From a virus: a stretch of DNA of 42,293 bases. Made by a program: the position numbers and the translations under genes. Location: the IMG/VR virus record IMGVR_UViG_3300042559_000070, positions 1 to 42,293 of that record; one strand, given 5' to 3'. Below, piece after piece: positions 22,572 through 31,000 of this stretch. Each line of letters begins with the position of its first letter. The first letter of the stretch is position 1. The notes below the pieces were generated by a model that ran no database searches, was not told the DNA's origin, and saw only the letters and a program-made list of their open reading frames with translations.

Positions 22572-24714
22572 GCTACCAAGCGTTGTATCGTCGCTGCCCC
22601 AAGACCTCAAGGCATTTATTAACCAAGTGCGTGAGGCGCTTTCCGGGAGCAACGGCGACAGGCTGCTAACGGTTAATGATCTTGTCAGCAGCGGTGTGGT
22701 TGTACCCGGGCCGGGCAACACCGTACTGCCACCTCCCGGGTTAGTGGGAGCTCCAGCAACGCCTAAAAACGTGCAGGCGTCTGGCGCGATCCAGAACATC
22801 ATCGTCACGTGGGATGACCCGCTATACAACGGCCACTCGCATGCTGAGGTGTGGGGCTCTTCGACTAATGATCTGGGAGCTGCCGTGAAGATCGGTATGA
22901 CCCCCGGCGCGATCTTTGTCGATGCTGTTGGCCCCAGTGTCAATCGGTACTACTGGGTGCGGTTCGTCAACGTGCTCGGAGTTGTTGGCGCGTTCAACGC
23001 GGTTGCGGGTGTGCTTGGCCAGACCGGTTCCGACGTGGCGTATCTGTTGTCCACTTTGACTGGGGCTATTACAGAGACGCAACTGTTTACAAGCCTTAAC
23101 ACGCGCATTAACTTGGTTGACGGCTCGGGGGCCGGTAGTGTCAATGCCCGTATTGCCACTGAAACTACAAACCGTACTACTGCTGATACCGCACTGTCGT
23201 CGCAGATTACAACGGTGTCGTCTGCTACGACTACAAACACAGCTGCGATCCAATCCGAAGTCACAACCCGCGCTTCTGAAACTGGCAGCTTGTTTGCCAA
23301 ATACACAGTCAAGGTGGATGTCAACGGCTATGTGTCTGGCTTTGGACTGGCCAGCGTCGCTAACAATGGAGTGACGGTTAGCGACTTCATTATTCGCGCA
23401 GATCGCTTTTCCGTAGCAAGCCCCAGCGGCCCCGGCCTCACGCCAATTATCCCGTTCATCGTCAACACAACTACCCAAACAGTCAACGGTGTATCTGTTC
23501 CTGCCGGTATATACATGGATGCCGCGTTCGTCAAGAACGGCACGATTACAACCGCCAAGATCGGCAATGCACAGATCGACGACGCCAAGATTGTCAGCCT
23601 GACTGCGGCCAAAATTACTGCGGGTGAGATCAGTGTTGGCAACTACATCCAGTCTTCTGGGTTCATCAGCGGGTCTCAAGGCTGGCGCATCCACGGTAAC
23701 GGGGTTGCTGAGTTTGCTGCTGCTTCCATTCGCGGTCAGTTGGTTGCTGCACAAATTGACTCCCGTGGGTTGAGCATCAAGGATGCGTCTGGCAACATCA
23801 TCTTGGCAGCGGGCTCACCGCTGGCTACCTCAAATATTTCTGGCCTTGGCACACTGGCCACGCAGAACACTGTATCGACAGGCCAAGTAACTGGCCTCGG
23901 CACACTGGCCACCCAGAGCAGTGTTAACTGGAACACACAGATTTCCAACATTCCAGCGTTTGGTAATTTTGCCTACCTCAGCACAATTACATCGGCTAAC
24001 ATCAGCACCTACATTGCAAGTGCGGCTATCGGTACGGCGTATATCAGCGACCTGAACGCTACAAAACTTACGTCTGGTTCTATATCTGTAGGCACAACGA
24101 TCAGCGGCAACTACTCCCCCGGAAGCACTGGTTGGTACATAAACGGCAGCGGTAATGCCGAGTTCAACCAGATTACGGTTCGGTCTGGCCAAGTTACTGG
24201 TGCTCTCCTGAAAGCAACAGCGGTTCCACTGTTTTACTCCGGCGTGTCCTACGTAATTAACAGTGGCGTGACGGCGGACGTAAATGCTGTTTACGTCCGC
24301 TACATCGTAAGCGGATCGCCAGTATACGTGCCGCACATACCTGTATGGACAGGTACAGTGCCAGAACCTGAAACAGCTGCGCATCGCATCGCTGGGTCAG
24401 TTGCTGTGGGGGCGCTAAACAATGCAGGTGGCACCTCAAAGGATTTGTCTCTGATGTTGGTAGTGCCGTATATAACGGCGTTTGAGACCTTCGTCGATCA
24501 AGGCGGTAACACCATTACCCGAAGAGTTATCCAATTTGGCTCCGATATAATCGCCAACACGGCTACATCAGGGCCGTTTAGCTTTGCCGTAAGTAGTGCT
24601 GGTTCTACGGCAGGCACCTACAGTACATCCCAGCCCGCCGCTATTTTGGTTAGCGGCAACAACGCCGACAACACAGTTGGTAACGTAAGCGGACTTTTTT
24701 GGGGGATACGTTAA
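22564..24714 (+). CDS. J-like central tail fibre (tip attachment type)
   Basis: A 716-residue protein. A helical N terminus (about 1-30) leads to a Pro/Gly linker and one fibronectin-III-like domain (about 60-140, with PATPKNVQASGAIQNIIVTW). A coiled or repetitive part follows, then the segment KVDVNGYVSGFGLASVANNG (about 246-265) with FIIRADRFSVASP, the hallmark of the C-terminal part of lambda J-type tip proteins. Repeated ISGLGTLATQ and SGQVTGLG units and a C-terminal adhesin-like region complete it. The ATG overlaps the nozzle stop, with GGAGG upstream. The J-type segment normally occurs in long-tailed phages; here it is attached to a short tail. Likely receptor contact. Confidence 0.75.
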   Translation: MAKLPSVVSSLPQDLKAFINQVREALSGSNGDRLLTVNDLVSSGVVVPGPGNTVLPPPGLVGAPATPKNVQASGAIQNIIVTWDDPLYNGHSHAEVWGSSTNDLGAAVKIGMTPGAIFVDAVGPSVNRYYWVRFVNVLGVVGAFNAVAGVLGQTGSDVAYLLSTLTGAITETQLFTSLNTRINLVDGSGAGSVNARIATETTNRTTADTALSSQITTVSSATTTNTAAIQSEVTTRASETGSLFAKYTVKVDVNGYVSGFGLASVANNGVTVSDFIIRADRFSVASPSGPGLTPIIPFIVNTTTQTVNGVSVPAGIYMDAAFVKNGTITTAKIGNAQIDDAKIVSLTAAKITAGEISVGNYIQSSGFISGSQGWRIHGNGVAEFAAASIRGQLVAAQIDSRGLSIKDASGNIILAAGSPLATSNISGLGTLATQNTVSTGQVTGLGTLATQSSVNWNTQISNIPAFGNFAYLSTITSANISTYIASAAIGTAYISDLNATKLTSGSISVGTTISGNYSPGSTGWYINGSGNAEFNQITVRSGQVTGALLKATAVPLFYSGVSYVINSGVTADVNAVYVRYIVSGSPVYVPHIPVWTGTVPEPETAAHRIAGSVAVGALNNAGGTSKDLSLMLVVPYITAFETFVDQGGNTITRRVIQFGSDIIANTATSGPFSFAVSSAGSTAGTYSTSQPAAILVSGNNADNTVGNVSGLFWGIR

Positions 24715-25049
24715 TGGCATTATGGGTTCGATTCGTAGACGGTCAAATTGTCGAAGGCCCAGTAGACGGGCCACAGCCAGCTCCAGATTTTGTTGAGTAC
24801 ATTGAGATTGTGGCGGTCGATCCAATGGCGCTCTCCATCACCACGACTTTGAGCTTGGTAGACGGCAAATGCGTAAAAACCGTTATAGGCGAAAAGTCTT
24901 ATATTATAGAACGTGCAAACGCATACCCAGCATTTGGCGATCAGTTTGACATGTTGTGGCACGCAATGGACGATGGGCAGATACCGAAAATTGAGCCGTT
25001 CTATTCGGACATAAAGGCGGTAAAAGAGAAATACCCAAAACCAACCTGA
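24714..25049 (+). CDS. Tail fibre-associated small protein
   Basis: A 111-residue protein whose ATG overlaps the preceding stop (TAATG), with GGGGGA upstream. The N-terminal part is a small beta domain (LWVRFVDGQIVEGPVDGPQP). The C-terminal part contains YPAFGDQFDMLWHAMDDG, a recurring phrase (YP-x-x-x-DQ-x-D-x-L-WH) in phage proteins encoded beside tail fibres, some of which are assembly factors. No membrane segment. It follows the J-like fibre and precedes a GNAT. Assembly factor or fibre-attached chaperone is the most likely reading. Confidence 0.6.
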   Translation: MALWVRFVDGQIVEGPVDGPQPAPDFVEYIEIVAVDPMALSITTTLSLVDGKCVKTVIGEKSYIIERANAYPAFGDQFDMLWHAMDDGQIPKIEPFYSDIKAVKEKYPKPT

Positions 25050-25067
25050 TGAGCCATAATACGCACC

Positions 25068-25481
25068 ATGGCAGAACTCGTCTATGACCAAGCAGATCGC
25101 ATCGGTGCGTGGGTTGCCCAGCAAGTTGGCCAAGGTGCTGACTGGGGTAGTTTCTATGCACTGGGTGTTGTGAGTGGTGACGAGGTGCTTGCCGGGGTGG
25201 TCATCAACAACTTCAACGGAGCCAACGCGACATGCCACATAGCTATCGCCAAGCAGACCAAGAAGATCATTCCGCTGCTACGTGCGGTGTGCGACTACGC
25301 GTTCAACTACGCAAAGCTGAAGCGCCTGACAGGGATGGTACCATCCAACGAGCCGCACATCATAGCGTTCGACAAGCACCTAGGGTTCGAGGAAGAGTTC
25401 GTGATGAAGGACGGCGCACCGGGTGCCGACATGCACGTTTTGGTAATGTGGCCCGACACATGTCGCTGGCTGAAGGAGTAA
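25068..25481 (+). CDS. GNAT-family acetyltransferase-like protein
   Basis: A 137-residue protein with the overall GNAT plan: beta strands (GVVSGDEVLAGVVINNF), a helix after a degenerate acetyl-CoA motif (AIAKQTKKIIPLLRAVCDYA), and a later helix and strand (LKRLTGMVPSNEPHIIAFDK, then HLGFEEEF). The usual Q/R-x-x-G-x-G/A loop is not clear, so activity may be altered. Members of this type occur within phage structural gene blocks. No Shine-Dalgarno sequence precedes the ATG. It lies between fibre-associated and internal virion genes. Modification of a virion or host protein is possible; no substrate can be inferred. Confidence 0.75.
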   Translation: MAELVYDQADRIGAWVAQQVGQGADWGSFYALGVVSGDEVLAGVVINNFNGANATCHIAIAKQTKKIIPLLRAVCDYAFNYAKLKRLTGMVPSNEPHIIAFDKHLGFEEEFVMKDGAPGADMHVLVMWPDTCRWLKE

Positions 25482-25484
25482 ATC

Positions 25485-26225
25485 ATGGGCGGTAAATCTA
25501 GTCCTCCACCACCAGACTATTCTGGCATGGAAGCTCTCGGCAGGGAGCAGTTGGCGTTTTCCAAGCGGCAGTATGCCGAGATGATGCCTCTGGCCCAGCA
25601 GGTCTATGGCCAGCAGATGGATGCGCAGCGTCAGCAGATGCAGCAGGCGCAGGACTACTACGACTACCAGCGAAACACGTTCCGCCCGGTGGAGCAAGGT
25701 CTTGTCCGAGACGCCGAACGCTTCAACACTGAGGGGTACCGTGAACAGTTGGCTGGCCAAGCCGCCGCTGCAGCCGGTCGCGCCTTTGGAGTTCAGCAGG
25801 AGATGGGCCAACGAGCCATGGCCGGTCGTGGGGTAAACCCTAACTCTGGTGCTGCGATGGCACTGCAGGCTCAAGGCAATCTGGGTCTTGCCGCACAACG
25901 TGCCAACGCTATGACAGGCGCACGCACTCAGGCTGAACAGCTCGGCTTTGCTCGCCGGATGGACGTCACAGGTCTTGGCCGTGGCCTCGCAGGCGCTTCG
26001 ACAGCAGCTTACGGCGGCGCTACCAGCGCAGGTTCCGCAGGCATGAACACAGCCATGGCCCCGGGCGGTCAGTACATGCAAGGTCTTGGTCAGGCTGGCC
26101 AGACTTACGGCGGTATTCTCAACTCACAGACTTCCGCGTACAACGCAGGTATGGCACAAGCCGATCCACTTGCAACCATTGTTGGTACAGGCCTTGGCAT
26201 TTATGCTGGCGGCGGCTTTAAATAA
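25485..26225 (+). CDS. Putative internal virion protein (short)
   Basis: A 246-residue protein, rich in Gln, Ala, Gly and Met. It starts with a Pro tract (GKSSPPPPDYSGM), continues as a long amphipathic helix (EQLAFSKRQYAEMMPLAQQV) with Gln-rich repeats, and ends with a Gly/Ala-rich part. Proteins of this shape lie just before large ejection proteins in many short-tailed phages. AAGGAG precedes the ATG. It may form part of the ejected conduit or core. This is inferred from composition and position, with no catalytic motif. Confidence 0.6.
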   Translation: MGGKSSPPPPDYSGMEALGREQLAFSKRQYAEMMPLAQQVYGQQMDAQRQQMQQAQDYYDYQRNTFRPVEQGLVRDAERFNTEGYREQLAGQAAAAAGRAFGVQQEMGQRAMAGRGVNPNSGAAMALQAQGNLGLAAQRANAMTGARTQAEQLGFARRMDVTGLGRGLAGASTAAYGGATSAGSAGMNTAMAPGGQYMQGLGQAGQTYGGILNSQTSAYNAGMAQADPLATIVGTGLGIYAGGGFK

Positions 26226-26235
26226 GAGGTAGACC

Positions 26236-27981
26236 ATGGCAGATTTCTTCAAAGGCCTCGCCGGTGGCATGCAAACCGGCCTTCAATTTGGTCAGCAATT
26301 GCGTCAGCGCCGCTTGGAAGACGAGCTGGCTCAGGTCTACGCCAAGCCTGAAGAGTTTGTGGACTACACCCCAGAGCAGCAGAGACAAATTCAAGGTCTT
26401 CAGGCTGCTGGCGGCTATGACGTCCAAGCTGTTCCGGGTGCTGAAGGCCAAGCCCCAACGCTTCGTTACAGTGCCAGACCGGGGTCTATGTACTACGACG
26501 ATATGGGCCAGCCAGAAGCACCCATTGAAGTTGCACCTCAGCGCGTACAGCGCTACGGTGGTCAGACAGTTGCAGGTCAATTCGACCCTGCGCAGTTGCG
26601 CGGCTTGCAGATGCGTGAAGCTGCCCGTGTTCTGGGTGCCAGCGGCGATGTTCGTGGTGCTGCAGCCCTAGAGGCGCAAGCCGAAGACTTTACTGCCAGA
26701 GCCGAGGATCGAGCGTACCAAGCCCAACGCCGCCCACTAGAGCTGCAAAGCCTGCAAGGTCAGATTACTGGGCAGGGGCAGCAGCGCGAACTTACGGCTG
26801 CTCAATTGCGTGGACTTGGTCGAGCCGAAGAAAAAGACATTGGTTTTAACAACGCAATGTCGGACATCAACAAAACAGAATACAAGACTCCGGCAGAACG
26901 AGACGCTGCGGTTTTGAAAGCCACGGAACAGTTTAAAGGCCCGGAAGCCAAAGCCGCTCTGCAAGCAAATTACAGTACCAACGAGCGCAACAACATCTTG
27001 ATCGAGGGTGCCAAGTTTGACCAGACAATCAAGCAAGCTCGCCTCAAAGGACCAGCCGCAGCGCTCAAAGCCATTGACGACTTGAATGACAGTTTCAAGT
27101 TAGAAATCGACGGTTTCAAAGTGACGCAAGTCAACAATGACGGCTCGCGGGTTCCGTTCATGTCGCAGGCTAAAACAGCTGACGAGTTTGCCGTTCTAGT
27201 AGACTCTAGAATCAAAGAAGGCGGTGCTTATGAGTTGGCTAAGTTCCGTCAAGATGAGCAGACAAAAACTGCGCAGATTGGCTACTACAACGCATTGGCA
27301 AAGAAGGCTGCTTCCGAAGGTGGAGCTGCTGCCAATCAGCTGTCTGGCGTGCAGGTTGGTTACGCCCGCGACGAAAAAGGCAATCCTATTCAAGTCATGA
27401 CTGCTTTGCGTTTTAACAAACGCAGTGGCGAGCTGGAAAGCGTGCAAGTACCATTGGAGCGAAACGTAGTTCCTGCATCTGCGTTGGACCCTGAAAAAAT
27501 CACAAAAGCTGCTGAGCAGTTGGTCGGCACCCCAGTAGACCCTACAAACAAAAAGGGTCCGCAGCACACGTTCCAAACGGCGCGGCAAGCTGTTACAGAC
27601 CAGATTTTTAACCAGTACTTGGGTACTGGGGGTACTGGGGGTACTGGGGGTGCTGGCAGTGTTGCTAAGTCGGACGCGGAAAAAATTCTGGAGAACCAGC
27701 GAAAAGCAGCAGCTGCCGCTACTCCAGCAGCTTCGGCTCCTGTTGGGTTGTCTTTTAGCCAACAAACTCCTAGTGTTGTAACAACTGCGCGAGACGCTAG
27801 ATTTGAACAAAATGCACAGGCCGACAGAGCCATGCGTGAACGCGAGCAGCGTGCTGCAAATGACCCTGACCTCAAAGCGTTGCGTGTAAAACTAGCTAAT
27901 ATGCGAAGTGGTGACCCCCGCAAAACTGCGGAACTCACTAAAGAAATTGCTGACTTGCGCCAACAACGATACGGTTTTTGA
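26236..27981 (+). CDS. Putative internal virion protein (medium)
   Basis: A 581-residue, mostly helical protein. The N terminus (FFKGLAGGMQTGLQFGQQLR) is followed by Gln- and Arg-rich helices (RAEDRAYQAQRRPLELQSLQ), a region of possible fold about 250-330, a Gly-Thr repeat near residues 463-474 and a charged C-terminal helix (DPRKTAELTKEIADLRQQRY). Its place between a short internal protein and a 2490-residue giant suggests one of the three usual ejection proteins of short-tailed phages. AGAGG precedes the ATG. No enzyme motif seen. The function is inferred from position and composition. Confidence 0.6.
   Translation: MADFFKGLAGGMQTGLQFGQQLRQRRLEDELAQVYAKPEEFVDYTPEQQRQIQGLQAAGGYDVQAVPGAEGQAPTLRYSARPGSMYYDDMGQPEAPIEVAPQRVQRYGGQTVAGQFDPAQLRGLQMREAARVLGASGDVRGAAALEAQAEDFTARAEDRAYQAQRRPLELQSLQGQITGQGQQRELTAAQLRGLGRAEEKDIGFNNAMSDINKTEYKTPAERDAAVLKATEQFKGPEAKAALQANYSTNERNNILIEGAKFDQTIKQARLKGPAAALKAIDDLNDSFKLEIDGFKVTQVNNDGSRVPFMSQAKTADEFAVLVDSRIKEGGAYELAKFRQDEQTKTAQIGYYNALAKKAASEGGAAANQLSGVQVGYARDEKGNPIQVMTALRFNKRSGELESVQVPLERNVVPASALDPEKITKAAEQLVGTPVDPTNKKGPQHTFQTARQAVTDQIFNQYLGTGGTGGTGGAGSVAKSDAEKILENQRKAAAAATPAASAPVGLSFSQQTPSVVTTARDARFEQNAQADRAMREREQRAANDPDLKALRVKLANMRSGDPRKTAELTKEIADLRQQRYGF
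27622..27657 (+). repeat. 9-base tandem repeat
   Basis: GGTACTGGG occurs three times without change from 27622 and once degenerate (27649). It keeps frame and encodes repeated Gly-Thr-Gly. Such a tract can change length by slippage, altering a linker in the internal virion protein. Confidence 0.8.
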
Positions 27982-28025
27982 TTGGGTCGCGGTAACATAC
28001 GCCTAGTTGAATTAAAGGTACGCAC

Positions 28026-31000
28026 ATGCCGTCTCTACAAGAACTGCGATCCGCCCTCGGGGCGTTTGCCGACGATAAAAACGACGAGCAACTTTTGCAA
28101 TTAGCTGCAACAGCTCGCGGTGTTTCTCCGGGGAGTATTGCTTCTGAGTACGGCTACAAGCCTACGTCTTCCGGCGTTGCTGGCCTTCGCACTGGTGCTG
28201 CCATTGACCGCTACCAAGCTGGCCTGTATGGGCTGGGTGAAGCTGTTACCGGCGCTGACTTCTTTCGTCGTGGCCGTGAGGCTAACGAGTTTGAAGCCAA
28301 CGTAGCATCTGAACGCGCTCGCGCTCAAGGCGCAATTGAGAGCTTTGAAGACGTCAAAGGTTTGTCAGACGTGCCAAGTTATGTTGGCGGTCTGGCTATT
28401 GGCTCTGCCCCCTACATGGTCGAAGCTCTTGGCGGCGGTCTTGCTGCTCGTGGGTTGATGTCTGGCACTCGTGCCGCTCTGGGTACTGCCCGGGCCGCTG
28501 GTGACGTTGGTGCTGCTGCCCAAGCCACTCGGGCGCTGCGTGCTGGCCAGACTGTTGGTGGCGTAGCTGCTGGTTATCCGTCCGCAGTTGGCGACATCCT
28601 GCAAGCGCAGCGAGAGCAAGCAGACGGTCAGATTGACTTGGGCGCTGCAGCAGCGCTCGGCGTGCCGTACTCGGCGCTCAACGCTTTGGGCATTGAAGGT
28701 GCGCTGGCCCGCCAGCAAGGCATTCGTTCTGGCATTGCCGCTTTGGATAATATTCAAGGTCTGCGCGGTGGTCTTGCACGTGCCGGAGCTTCTGGCGTAC
28801 GTACCGCTGGTATAGAAGGCGGCACCGAGACTCTGCAGGAGATGACCAGCCAGCTTGGCCGCATGGCTGTTGACCCAAATGAAGCGTTCCTGTCCGATGC
28901 TGCGCTGAATCGTTACAAAGAATCCGCCATCGGTGGCGCATTGCTCGGCGGTACTATTGGTGGCGCTACAGGTTTTGGCCGTAGCGAAGGTTACCGAGCT
29001 CCCATGCAGGAGCGCGACCTGACTCAGCCTGAAACTGAACGCGATCTGACTGCCACAGAAATTACGCCTGTGCCACGCACTGGGCTGGACACTGCAGCCT
29101 TGATGGGTAGCCCCTATGCAGCGGCTAACCCGCTGGGCGGAACCTACGCCGGTATTCCTCTGGTAACCCCGGCTATCCTCAATCAAGAGACAGACTTGAC
29201 AGCGCCTGCAGCTACCACTGCCGCACCTGCAGCTTCCAAAATCTTTAACGCCGACGAGCAAAAACTTCTTTCGTTTGGTATTAACCCGTCTGGCAGAACA
29301 TTGGAAATACTGCCAAAGCTGATGGAAGCTAATCTGACGGAAGAGCAGTTAGACCAAGTTCGTACGCTGCTTGCGCAGAACAAATACAAGCAGGCAGAAA
29401 AAGTAATTAAGAGCGCTGCTGCGCAAAACATCATTAGTGGCTTGAGCGTTTCTACTGCGGGAGTACCAGATGCCAGCACAGGAGTTTCTACTGTACAGCA
29501 GCCTGCAGGAGGCTTGGGAGTCGGGAGCCCTGTCGTTCAAGGAGGCATGGGAGATGCAGGACGCGCTGCTCCTGTCGCAGGAACAGTGGTCGGAGGTGCC
29601 CCAGCAGCTGGAGCCCCACTTCAACAAACTGGCCTTCTTCCAAGCACAGCCGGGCAACCATCTACCACTGTAACTACGACTGCCCCAACAGCCGCCCCCG
29701 CGCCGGATACTCGTTTCCGTCGTGCCCCTCGACCAATGACAGTTTTGGAAGCCGCAAATGCCGCTAAAGCCGCTCAAGCCCAGCAAGCAGAAACGCAAGG
29801 ACAAGAGACACCTGCCGCCGCAGGACCAGTCGTAGACGAACGCCAAGCAATACTCCAGCAAATCTTTGGTACGCGTAACGGCGACATTATTTTTGACGTG
29901 ATTGGCATGGGAATGTCTGAGCAGGAAGCTGCTACCAAGTACGGTCTTAGCCGTCCGACCATTCAGAAGATTGCTGGTGCTACTGGTCAGAAGGAGTGGC
30001 CAGCGCTCATTGCAGACGCCAAGGCTAAATTTAACTTGACTGACGCTCAGATTGCTGATGCGTTCAACACAGTTGCGCCAGATAGCACGGAAGGTCAGAT
30101 AGCCAGCGAAGTCTTTACCCAGAGTCAAGACCGCATGGACGAGAACGAAGCCATCGAAGCTGGTCTGGGTAACATTGTCAAGACTGCAGGCGCTAGTACG
30201 TCTGCTGTTGAAGGCTTCACCAAGCTGCAAAAAGAAATTGACGCCACGCTTGAGGCGCTGGCCATAGAGACCGACGAAGCCGTACTGGCACAACTGAACG
30301 CCACTCTGGCCGCGCAGATTGAAAAGGTCAAGGCAGTTGAAAAGCAAGCTCAGGCAGAAGTCCGAGCTCTTGCTGGCCGCAAGTCTGAAAAAGACGCTGC
30401 GGAGGAAACCGTCGCTAAAGCCGAACAACCCAAAGAACTAGGAGAACCTGATGCCGTTCAAGTCGAAAGCCCAACAGGGGTATCTGTTCAGCCAGAAGCC
30501 GAAACTGGCGAAGGAGTGGGCCGACAAGTACGGCGTGCCCCAAAGCCTGCCACAGAAGGTAAAGCCCAAGTCCCAGCCGTCATCCTCACCCAAGCCGAGC
30601 AAGCAGCCCAAGCGTGGGATGTAGTCGCTGCTGACTTCCCGCAGGCTCCCAAGTTCGCTGAACTGACCAAGGCTCAACAGCAAGACTTCATTGAGTTCGG
30701 CCCCGGCAACTGGGAGCGTGGCGACGTTGAGCTTGAGCTGACCAAGTTGGCTAGAGGTGGAATGAAGTTTGGCAAGGAGGGCGCTCCTGCCGCTGTCAAG
30801 CAGCCGTACACAGTTAAGCAACTGCTGGCTGAACTCAAAGATTTTATTCGCGCAGACATACCCAAGCGCAAACTGTTTGTCGTGGAAAGCGTTGCTGACT
30901 TGCTGACATCTCCGGATGAAAACATTCGCGCCGTTGGTGCTGCCTTGCAACTTCAAGGTGCTTATGGCGTAGCCGTAGATGGCCGCGCTTACCTTATTGC

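Noticed and set aside
25055-25060. CATAAT seven bases before the GNAT start, suggesting another leaderless promoter
   Set aside because: No -35 box at the right distance.
29758-29835. A 25-codon Lys/Pro-rich frame in the same +1 frame between the two overprinted genes
   Set aside because: Very short with a poor start signal; composition may follow from the giant-protein linker.
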